Shown here: positions 22,610 through 32,800 of the stretch, piece after piece
Position numbering within the stretch: the first letter of the stretch is position 1
Layout: each line of letters starts with the position of its first letter
Origin: Argyresthia goedartella
Taxonomy: Eukaryota; Arthropoda; Insecta; Lepidoptera; Argyresthiidae
DNA: 64,000 bases
NCBI GenBank assembly: GCA_949825045.1
Contig: OX463820.1
Location: 4,352,501 to 4,416,500, forward strand
Direction: 5' to 3'
Translations under genes and position numbers: made by a program
The notes under the pieces: generated by a model
Seen by the model: the letters and a program-made list of their open reading frames with translations, nothing else
Databases searched by the model: none
What the model was told of the DNA's origin: nothing

Positions 22610-23192
22610 GGATGTGAAGACAGCAATACATTATTTTGTTTCCCGTGTCTGGTGTTTGGAGCTGGTGCCGGCGGTGGTGGTGAATCTGCTTGGACGGAAA
22701 CGAGTGTGGATGATTAAGCGAATCTTTTAACAAAACTGAAAAGCATTCACAATCTCGATTGCATATGTTATGTGTAGTGAAATTGGCATCTAATGGGCGC
22801 AAGATATCCGTAATGCGCTCGATTCTGCGTATCGAAAATCTATAACAGAGTTCAACGAACGTGTTGATGCAAATCGATATATTTTACGGCGTTTAATAGA
22901 TTGCGTGGTATTTTGGCAAGTTGCCTTACGAAGGGTCATGATGAATCTACTATTCCCCGGATTCAACAGAGGTTTGGTTAATTTTGCGTCACAAGATCGA
23001 TTTGGCAATGAAACAGCATTTATCCAGCAGCTCAGTTTTCAAAGGTACGTCAAAGGTACGACTAATACAAGTCAGAATGTCATTTTAGATGCTATTAATG
23101 ATGTTTGTAGATCAGAAATACAGATACAAATTAAAAACGCAGAGTTTATTCTAATTAGTGTGGCCAAAAGAAATTTCTGTGAATGCAGTTAA
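22610..23192 (+). pseudogene. hAT transposase N-terminal part (TTF zinc finger / DUF4371)
   Basis: Reads LFCFPCLVFGAGAGG and ESAWTETSVDD (TTF-type zinc finger region), then after stops and frameshifts RKSITEFNERVDANRYILRR and LIDCVVFW, then RGLVNFASQ and NVILDAINDVCRSEIQIQIK. This order matches zinc-finger-MYM-1-like hAT transposases, where the next block would hold the first catalytic Asp. Here the frame ends at 23192 before it. Confidence 0.65.
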
Positions 23193-23414
23193 ATAAAAAT
23201 AAAACTGTATTTAGTTTTTTGATACCTTAAAAATTTACGAAATTATTACAGCTCAAAGTTCGACTCCCCGCGAAACAATTTTGTTAACTGAGTAGCACGT
23301 GGGATCAGCGATGACATCACTTTACTTGTCAAATGATCGGATCGGTTGGGCTCATTCGAATCAAGCGCGCCATACTGTAAACAACTCGCACTATACACAC
23401 GAATAAAAACTAAA

Positions 23415-23590
23415 ATGACGAAGAAATATTGCCATTTGCACTAACGTAGTTAGAAAACACCAAATAAGTTATTTTTTTTCGTGCCATTAAGCCCTAACAT
23501 TAGAAAAAAGTGGATGAACGCTGTAAGGAGAGCAGATCCTATCGGAAATAAAAGTAGTCCTTACTGTTGTGAAGATCATTTTGACTTACT
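23415..23590 (+). pseudogene. THAP-domain remnant
   Basis: One frame from an ATG at 23415 reads MTKKYCHLH, two in-frame stops, KTPNKLFFFVPLSPNIRKKW, MNAVRRADPIG and then YCCEDHFDL. Spacing and residues match the C2CH THAP zinc finger: MxxxYC start, FxxVP, the invariant Trp in KKWM, and CxxHF end. The second Cys near the start is lost. THAP domains bind DNA in P-element transposases and in host proteins. Too short to say which; it may be part of the surrounding transposon mosaic. Confidence 0.65.
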
Positions 23591-23877
23591 TTTTAGATGT
23601 TTTAATTGTACTACTTACTTAAGTACTCCAAGTAAAACATCTAAGTAGCTCTTTTAATTTGTTGTTTTTTAAGTCTTAAGAAGATGAATTTGTATCAATA
23701 AACCCTGAAAGGTCATTGTACCCACTGTCAGGTGTCCTAAAGAATCAAATGACCGAATATAAGTAAGCCGAGTCTTCAGTGTGAACTTGGCTGTTTCAAT
23801 AAATGTCACCTTATATATTACATTCATTCAAACATATTTAAAGATGATACAGTCTCCGAGTCCTCATTCTCGTGATG

Positions 23878-24182
23878 AAATGAGGACTTGGAGACAGTAC
23901 TGAAGGTAAGGAACCAGGAATAGAAAGGCAGTCGTGATTGGACTCAATTAGTTAAGGATCTGGTTTCGCAAACTTGATGTTGTGAACTGGTGATAGAATG
24001 AGGGCTTGGATGAGTACTGGAACTCAGGAAGAAGGTATAGTGGGGCAGTCGTGTTTAGACTCAATTTGTAGCTGGTTTCGCCAACGTGGTGTTTGTTGGA
24101 GATGGGATGATGACTTGGAGACAGTACTGAAACCTCGAACCAGGAATAAGAATGAAGTCGTGTTTTGACTCTATTTGTTAAC
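23878..24182 (+). repeat. Degenerate tandem repeat, about 115-bp unit, 2.6 copies
   Basis: Units start near 23878, 23997 and 24108 with ATGAGGACTTGGAGACAGTA-like sequence, then CAGTCGTG and GACTCAATT, and in the first two CTGGTTTCGC. Divergence between units is considerable. Confidence 0.7.
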
Positions 24183-24383
24183 CCCTCAAGATTAACACAT
24201 GATGCCAATTCCCCCTTATAGTTTTTTATTACCATGGTATATTTGTTGCGACTCATATGTGCCGCACTGTTAAATGCTGTTAATATTTTTCGCCGAAGAT
24301 AAAACGTCGACCTGATAACGGAAATCATTCAGTTATGAGAAAATAAGTATGTGACTTATTAAGAGTGCAGATTAAAGACAGAT

Positions 24384-25355
24384 TTTTCCGGAGGATGATT
24401 TGCGGACTACACAATAATTGTTTTCCGGGGGATGATTTGCGGACTACACAATAATTGTTTTCCGGAGGATGATTTGCGGACTACACAATAATTGTTTTCC
24501 GGGGGATGATTTGCGGACTACAATACGATTTTTCCGGGGGATGATTTGCGGACTACAATACGAGTTTTCCGGAGGATGATTTGTGGACTACACAATAATT
24601 GTTTTCCGGGGGATGATTTGCGGACTACAATACGAGTTTTCCGGGGGATGATTTGCGGACTACACAATAATTGTTTTCCGGGGGATGATTTGCGGACTAC
24701 AATACGAGTTTTCCGGAGGATGATTTGCGGACTACACAATAATTGTTTTCCGGGGGATGATTTGCGAACTACAATACGAGTTTTCCGGGGGATGATTTGC
24801 GGACTACACAATAATTGTTTTCCGGGGGATGATTTGCGGACTACAATACGAGTTTTCCGGAGGATGATTTGCGGACTACACAATAATTGTTTTCCGGGGG
24901 ATGATTTGCGGACTACAATACGAGTTTTCCGGGGAAGATTTGCGGACTACACAATAATTGTTTTCCGGGGGATGATTTGCGGACTACAATACGAGTTTTC
25001 CGGGGGATGATTTGCGGACTACAATACGAGGGGGGATGATTTGCGGACTACACAATAATTGTTTTCCGGGGGATGATTTGCGGACTACAATACGAGTTTT
25101 CCGGAGGATGATTTGCGGACTACACAATAATTGTTTTCCGGGGGATGATTTGCGGACTACAATACGAGTTTTCCGGGGGATCATTTGCGGACTACAATAC
25201 GAGTTTTCCGAGGATGATTTGCGGACTACACAATATATTTTTTCCAGGGGATGATTTACGGACTACAATACGAATTTTCCGGGGGATGATTTTCGGACTA
25301 CAATACGAGTTTTCCGGGGGATGATTTGCGGACTACAACACGAGTTTTCCAGAGG
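24384..25355. repeat. Minisatellite, alternating 35- and 37-bp units (72-bp dimer)
   Basis: About 27 copies of TTTTCCGGGGGATGATTTGCGGACTAC. Each is followed alternately by AATACGAG or ACAATAATTG, with a GGAGG/GGGGG variant. Because 72 is divisible by three, both strands show long artefactual open frames. Order and identity decay toward the right end. The array ends exactly where the hAT C-terminal sequence begins. Confidence 0.95.
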
Positions 25356-25733
25356 AACAATTTCCTGGAAAGAACAAACTAAGAATGGAGTTTTTAGTAA
25401 TTTATAACAGAAAAGATTTTCACAATGATGACAGCGCCCTTGCTTTACTTCAACATTTTATGGAATGTTCTATAGAATCTGTATTTGCTGAAAGCATGAA
25501 ACATTTAAATATCGTATGCACCATGCCTATGACCTCGCAGTAGAAAGTGAGCGCTGGTTTTCGATGTTAAATAAAGTAAAACGTTTACGTGCAATACTAT
25601 GGCGCAAGACCGCCTCAATGCATTAAATATGATAAGCATAGAATAACGCTTTATTAATTCCATATCTGATCTTCACAAGAAAGTGATAGATGTCTTCGCT
25701 CGCCAAAAAGACCGGCGAATGGATTTTCTCTAA
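25353..25733 (+). pseudogene. hAT transposase C-terminal dimerisation region
   Basis: Reads KNKLRMEFLVIYNRKDF, then after frameshifts MTSAVESERWFSMLNKVKRL, then DLHKKVIDVFARQKDRRMDF before a stop. SERWFSMLNKVKR is the hAT C-terminal signature (usually CERCFSTLKRIKT). Lesions are an in-frame stop or shift at the MTS block and a frameshift after ASMH. Confidence 0.75.
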
Positions 25734-25812
25734 AAACAAAATAAATGGTAAGCTCTCGTTTTGCGTTTTTACTTTTACTGAACACCCCTAAAAATGTCAC
25801 GATCCGCCTCTT

Positions 25813-26460
25813 AGGCTAAGATGCTAATAGAGCTCATTTTGATTTATTTAATTTTGATATTTTTTTATAATGAATAGTTTAAAAACAAAACCAGTTTTAG
25901 CATCTGTAGAAAAAAAAATACAGTAAATAAATTTTATACCAAAAAACAAGACTAAATCTAAATCCAATGAGCACCTTTAACATCTTAGGTTAGGTGCATT
26001 AGCAGTTCAAAAAAGCACCATTATGAAAGCCTGAATTAGATGACTTCAGGATCGATTTTTTTGGTTCCTAAAAGATCTGCAAAATGGTTCATTTATTCCC
26101 ACAAGTTTAGGTTTTAGTCTGTAAAAAAAATGTTTTTGTGCTTAGTTGCATTACCGTTAACCAAACCAATTTACACTATACCGTTATAATTAGCAATTTT
26201 GAACCTTATATCATGCGAATAAGAATAAACACTTATGAGAAATCACTCGTATGGATAGTGGGGTTCGCGAAAGGGATGTTTGTTGACATAATTTTGAAAC
26301 TTTGACCGAGTAGATATTTCTAGTTGTTTATGTGTAGATCTTTTTGTGTATCTTGCGTGCTCACATATATCGGATGCTGACTGTACATGCTTAGCAAGGT
26401 GACCCAATAATAGAATACCAGACATATTTTTGTTTGTTTTGTGTATGTGTAAGAAAGTAA
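25813..26460. other. Intergenic, no recognised feature
   Basis: AT-rich sequence between the hAT relic and the 3' end of CFAP251. Nothing recognisable. Confidence 0.45.
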
Positions 26461-26494
26461 TTTATTAATTTTATGTAATTCTTTGTTATTTATT
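26461..26494 (-). terminator. Candidate polyadenylation signals of CFAP251
   Basis: Minus-strand AATAAA at 26489-26494 and again at 26461-26466, about 220-255 bases past the stop codon. Confidence 0.45.
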
Positions 26495-26716
26495 TTAGTT
26501 TCTATGACAAAACTGCAGTTATGTTCTGTCTGTACTTAAACCTTGCGGTGGATTAGTTTAATTTTGCCAATCATTAAGTTAAAAGACATATGAAAATGTA
26601 AATAGAACAATTTTAATGATATTTAAAAGTAATAATGTCTTGTATTATTATTACGACAATATAGTACAACTAATAAATAAATATATCTGAATAAGCGGTA
26701 GTAATCATTTGACAGA

Positions 26717-26848
26717 CTAGACAGAGGTGATCATTGATGAGGAAGTCTGCTGTGAGCCCATCGACGATTTTTCTAGGATGGACCGATCGGAGGTGTCTAT
26801 CTCTTGGATCCCCAATATGTTGTTGACAAATTCACTGAAGTTTATCTC
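26717..26848 (-). CDS. CFAP251: CFAP251 exon m (terminal)
   Basis: Acceptor TTTCAG. Encodes EINFSEFVNNILGIQEIDTS and a Ser-rich tail ending MITSV, then TAG. It corresponds to the ITAEIFTTEILGL end of the vertebrate protein. Confidence 0.88.
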   Translation of the reverse strand, partial: EINFSEFVNNILGIQEIDTSDRSILEKSSMGSQQTSSSMITSV

Positions 26849-29800
26849 CTGAAATTTACAACAGTAGAAATTAGTTATTTTATTAATTAATAGTAGTCAA
26901 ACAACCCAGGAGCTTTTATGTCACGCGAGCGCTCTTTTCTACTGACTTTCCTTCGACATCCGAAATTTCGTATTTTTCAGACATTCGCCTGCAACGAGTG
27001 CGCAAGTCGAATTGTAGAATAAACGTCAAATACGTCAAAGCTAATGTCAATAGTGTCAACACAACTTGAAGTGTCAGAGTTTGCTGTTTTCGCGCGTTTT
27101 TTCAAATTGGAATCCAAATGTCAAATATGTTATGTGCCATTTGCGACAGATTGAATAGCCCGATTTGTTTCATATTATTGCTAGGATTTAGTAGGCAGCT
27201 TAATTAAACAGCCACTGTCTTACAGCCTATAATATGAGGGCATTTAACTTTCCGTTTCCTATGCGATGTTTACCGGTTTTTACTTTTACTGTAACGGATA
27301 AAAATCAACATTTCCAAATTTATTGGCAACACCGATGACGTACGGACATATGTCTCATGCGATATATTATTGAATCATACGAGAGATTGAATCATAGAGC
27401 TCCAGGTCAATATCGCCAATGTCACTTGTCTTTACCCATATATTTCACTCTATTTGGACAAGTTCTTTTTTGAGAACCTGGAAATTTTGTGTTATATTTT
27501 GCTCTTTACCACTACAAGGGAAAGAAGGAGGGCTGTAGGATTTTAAGTATTTTCTTCGGACTTGAGCACTTGGACTGCCTCCCCTTGCAGAAATTAGGAT
27601 GTTGTCATCTGAATACTGGTACTGGTAGCAAAATAGTATGCTTACTAGGTTAATAGCTCGTAATAAATGCATATGAAATCTTGAGTTTAGTACACTTTCG
27701 TCAGATAAAGAATGCGGCTTGCAATGTTGGGGTCCTGTTGCAGTTGAGTCTGAGCTCGGTACTCTTTTCATGAGTAGTGTTTGAACGACATGTGATTGAA
27801 GAAGTACATGTAACAATACCTCGGGCAAGAATGAGAAGTCATTGTCCTGCATGGTTGCCCGGTCTTCGAAGCTGAGACCTTTCAGGATGGACAGCAGGTA
27901 CCATGATTGCTCACGGGAGAAATATTCACCTGAAACATTTTATTTTCTGTAACATGTCATTAGATGTCTTACCGTCGGTTGGCTTGGGGACGCAGAGATC
28001 AGCGGATGTGTCCCGGGTTCTCTGTAGGACAATAGACCGTTTGCTAGGGCTCCATATCCATGGGTGCCAAACGTCACCCTATTACTAAGCCTCTGCTGTC
28101 CGACCGTCCTTCTGTCACCAGGCTGAATCTCATGAACCGTGATAGTAAGATAGTTGAAATTTTCACAGATGTATTTCTGTTACCGCTATAACAACAAATA
28201 CTAAAAAACAGAATAGAATAAATATTTAAGGGGGCTCTCATACAACAATTCTTTCAATACCACAAACTTATGAATGCACCTGGTAACGTACATGGAATAA
28301 GAAAGTAGTCGCGCCAATAACTTTGTAAACAACATTTTGCTATTTAAAATACAAGCTATTCACTCCACACCATCCCTACCATTGTACGGTGGTACGGAAC
28401 CCTTCGTGGGCGAGTTCGACTCGCACTTAACCGTTTTTTTCTCCCATAATGACCCATCGTGAATTAATTTGCTGATGTTCACATCTACGTATTAAATCTC
28501 AAAAGTCGAAATAGTAGGTAGTCGCCAATGCTAAATCAGCTCAGGCCCAAAACTTTTCCCTCAATTTTTTCGTAAAGATATTCTAAAAATACGTACACCG
28601 AAAACATAAATTACTTCGTGAAAAATAGAGGGAGGAGGGTCTTGGCATATACTACGGGTGGTCACCGAGAAGGGGGGGGCGCGGGGGTAAAAAATGGGTC
28701 ACGCAGTATGGGTACGTTTCCTTAGATATCGTACGTATTTTCAAAATCATCCAATGCTCTTGTGCATAAAACATAGGCAGGTATAGGCCCTGCCCGGTTT
28801 CATAGCGTTGATCGAGCTGTCACCTCTGTCTCACCCAACCTTAACCTAAGCGAGAGAAGCGAGAAGCCTATCATCATCATCATAATTGGCCTCATCATCT
28901 TTTCAGATGTTCGTTACAAGTTTACAACTGCTGTGTAATCAGCTTGTATAGGTCCATACATACAAGGTTTAGGTAGCCTCGAGTCCTGTATCGACGAATT
29001 TGACTAACTATATATATTAAGGAGCATTCTACAACCAGGCCCCCTAGACAAGTGACATCGCTAAGGAGAGCGAGTCGAAACGATAACTTTTTATGTATGC
29101 GATATGACATTTGGAATCGCTAAGGTGACGTCACCTAGCGAATCCAAACGTCAAATCGCATACATAAAAAGTTATCGCTTTGACTCGCTATCCTTAGCGA
29201 TGTCACTTGTGTACAGGCACAGACTTCAAAATCCCTTAGGTAATACCTACATAATTATTGCTATTCTTACCGTAATTACTGAGTAAATCAATAAAATCCT
29301 CTCGCAGGATGACATAGTTGGACAGGTTGCTGGTGCTCCCGGTCTTGATGATCGCGAAGTTACGGAAAGCATTTCGCAACTGAATGAGAATGAAATAAGT
29401 GACTACAAGACTTCCACTATGTGCAACCAAATGGCAGTTTATTCTTTAATTCTACATTGCACGGAGAGAACTAAATTAAATACTAAACTAAAGTAAATTT
29501 CAAGAGAACAATTGTCTTTTGATGTACATTTAATAGATTACACATAGTTAATAAAAACCTACCTATTATTCATAACAGTATCATTTTTATTTTTACATTT
29601 TAAGATCAGCGCCTAGCGCCCTGTAAAAGTATTTTCACTTGGTTGTTGACCATGGTGTTTGAATTACAATCGTTACACCCAGCGCCATCGCTGGATTACG
29701 AAGGGTTACTAATTCTAGTCTAATGGGCCCACCTTTGTGTAGTTATCCCCGTACGCGGGTCGGTGGTTGAGATACAGTTTCACGAACTCCTCAAAGTCGA

Positions 29801-32800
29801 CCTCGGCTGAGGGAGTGCGCTGGTTCACCTTGAACTTCGCTTCCACGATCAAGTTCTCTACCTGGAAAAAATAATTGAATTGATTTGTGTTCTTGTTTAG
29901 CGCACACAGGGCAAATCGTTTCACTAGAATTTATTAAGTTTGAATCGCTTAACATGTATGCACGTTTCTTGGTAAATAACAAGGACTTCTTCACTAATAT
30001 ACCTGTATCATTGAAATATCTATAGGGCATTCATGCTCTGTAGGCGAATTATGTAACTTTGATGACTGGGGCCAATACTAATACAAGTTTTATCACTAGA
30101 CCAGCGATAGTTGCCTTCTATTTACCTCATACTGTGATGGGAAGAAGCCCAGCGCCCTCATCAGATCCGGCAGCGATTCTATCGGTATCACGTCCTTCAC
30201 GGTCCTCATGGCCGGAGAGAAGGTGCCTTGACACAGGATCTGGATGTAGTAGAAGAGATCGCGAATCTCCTGGAAGAGCCAGCCTGGCCGGCTACCCTCG
30301 ATGAGACAGTAGTAGGGGTCGAGGTCGATGCCGCCTTGGATGGTAGTGCTTTCTACGGATCTGGGGAAATACATAGGTTAACTTTCAGCTGATGGAGGAC
30401 TAAAGTACCCATCATTATAAACAACATTCCCTGTATAGCTTCCTCTGGTTGTCCTAGCTCTGGTCTTTGCCTATTCTCTCCCTCCCTACAGGTCTTCTGG
30501 GAAAATACATAATAATATACACTTGCAACCATGTTCTATGTGGATAATTGTTTTAGGTCAACGTGTGCAAGGGCGTACCCAGGATTTCAGCTAGGGGGGG
30601 GCAGCTCATACCTATAACACGTTTTTAATTCCCACTTGCCAGGAAAATTGACGTTTATTTTATCTTCTAGGGGGGGGGGGGGGGCTGCAGCAGCCCCCCC
30701 TGCCCCTAGCTGGGTACGCCCATGTGTATTTAGCAGGTAATAAGTTCGTAATTAGGACGGGATGTAGCAGCTGGAAGCTTATTATTTATCATCAGTGCCT
30801 CTAAATATATCACTTGCTTGATTATGATTTGAGTACGAATGTAGTTAATCCTTATGTAGGTCCTTCCTTACTTATATTTCGCAGCCCATTGGATCATGCA
30901 CGTGTCCTTGAACCCAATAGTGAACAATGTGTCGATATCTTCACGGTAGCACATCTGGGTTATCTATGGCAATGAAAATGAGTAGTTACAGGGGATGGTC
31001 TCAAACTCTCAAACAAGGTCACGGAACCGGAGTTTAAAATTACAAATTCAGTAGGTTGCGAATCTTTTGTTTGTCCAAAAGACGATGATAGGCCATGTGC
31101 AGAAACTCAGCGCCGGAATGAAGTGACGGAAGAGAGGAAGACATTAAACAAGTGAAAGCGGAACGAAATAATCAACATGGAACAACTGTGCCGACTTCAA
31201 ACTTCTCTCTCTTTCTCTTTCTTCAAACTTAATGAGATCAACCTAGGGATAAGAGTATGGGACACTATTCTAAAAGTTGTTTGCATGAAATGGATTGTAT
31301 TAGAAATGTCAGATATCTTCCAGTGATAACCGCAGTGAAATGAAGCCCATACTTGCACAGGATGCCCCATCATCGCAGTATGCTTCCACGGGTTGCCATC
31401 TAGCGGAAGTTTCTGTAAACCAATAATCTTCTTCGTCGCATACAGTAGGTACTGCCGCTCCTCGTTGTTCTCCTGATGGGTGATCAACTGCATCTTGCAG
31501 ACAGAGTCTTCGTAGCGCGGCCCGAGGTATGTGGCCAGGGTCATCGTGGTGTTGTAGTTGAGGATCTTGTATTTATACTGGAATTCACCGCAGATGTAAA
31601 TATATTACAGTCGTTTGACTTGGGATAGGTGGTCAAGAAATGTCCAAACCAAGAAGAACATACCTCATCATTAGCCACCAGTATCATCGGCAAATCATCC
31701 CTATAGTCCTCACCCACATACTCTGGGTTCGGCCAGTTAATTCCTGTTAGGGGTATCGCCGTCTGCTCAATGCGATCTAAGCTCAATATCTCCAAATACT
31801 CCTCCGAACTCTTCCCGATGTCATACTCGACCATTATCCGATCAAGGCCAAGGGACAGCAGCCTGTATTCACCGCTTTCGGTTTTTGCCGGTGTGAAAAA
31901 GACTGTGGTAATGTCTTTATAGTGGGCGCGATGTTTGCCGATGAAGTTCCACACGAGTTTGTCGCAGTCGTACTTGTAAACGCAAACTGTTTTCCCTTCG
32001 TCCTAAAAAATAATGCGATAGATGGCACTAATGTGCTAGAATATGATTTTTTTATGCATGCCAGGTAAATATTAGAGGTAACACATACCTGGACACCATT
32101 CCCAATTTAAGGGAATTTTGGTGTATTGTTTGGGAATAGTGTGGGGTGTGCGATTTCAGTTTGTGATATCGAGGAGCTTGTGCTCACTTGGGGCTGGGAG
32201 GGAATTATTCGGACATGTTTTATTTTTTTTATATTGATTTTCCAGAAAAAGCATCCCAAGACAAAGTTGTAGAACATTCAATTGCCTTTAATTTAGAGTT
32301 GAAAGATAGAACACATTTCTCAAAATGTGCACCGGGGTTGCTCTGCCAGGCCTATGTCGACCTATGTCGGCTCGTGGTTATACATCCATACAGTGTTTAG
32401 CTTGATATGATCTCCACTGCAAACTGTACTTATTGTCCTGAAGCCACAATCGATATCTCCGGAAAAAAACGGAATACTCAGAAGAAGTACCTAATAAAAA
32501 TTCTATCTCGGATCTCTGAAATTGCTTATTAAAACTATTTATGTTGAAACTTGAAATGTCGGAACATTGTCTAATAGTACTAGATAGAATGTATTGTTTT
32601 TCCGGAGCTATCTATTGTGGCTAGTGATATTATTCTTCTTCTTCTATTTTGGGAGAAAAGGCAGAATAATTTCGGGTAAAACACATTTTCTTTTGCTGGT
32701 TTTTTCGCAGACAAAAACGTTTTTCACGCACCATGAGTGTGGTGTATATGTTTAGAAAGAGGATCCATAAACTATCAAAATATGTTATATAAAGATACAT

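Larger units (their letters stand above)
22440..25812 (+). mobile_element. Decayed hAT transposon (TTF/ZMYM1-like transposase)
   Basis: Two transposase fragments in the same orientation frame this region: the N-terminal TTF/DUF4371 part at 22610-23192 and the C-terminal dimerisation part at 25353-25733. Subterminal AGGGGTGT at 22452 is mirrored by ACACCCCT at about 25781. Beyond the latter, GTCACGATCCGCC resembles the end of this hAT group. No 8-bp duplication could be seen. Between the fragments lie a THAP-like pseudogene and two tandem-repeat arrays in place of the transposase core. Confidence 0.6.

Noticed and set aside
24518..25254. Long open frames on both strands with repeated RTTIRVFRG / RKTRIVVRKSSPGK motifs
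   Set aside because: They are the translated minisatellite; the 72-bp period is a multiple of three, so openness on both strands is arithmetic.
24384..25355. CRISPR-like array
   Set aside because: No unique spacers between repeats, units are directly contiguous, and the genome is eukaryotic.
31197..31352. Continuation of CFAP251 exon g to 31197
   Set aside because: Residues after GHPVQ have no family match, and a GTATGG donor at 31352 joins in frame to exon h, which does match.
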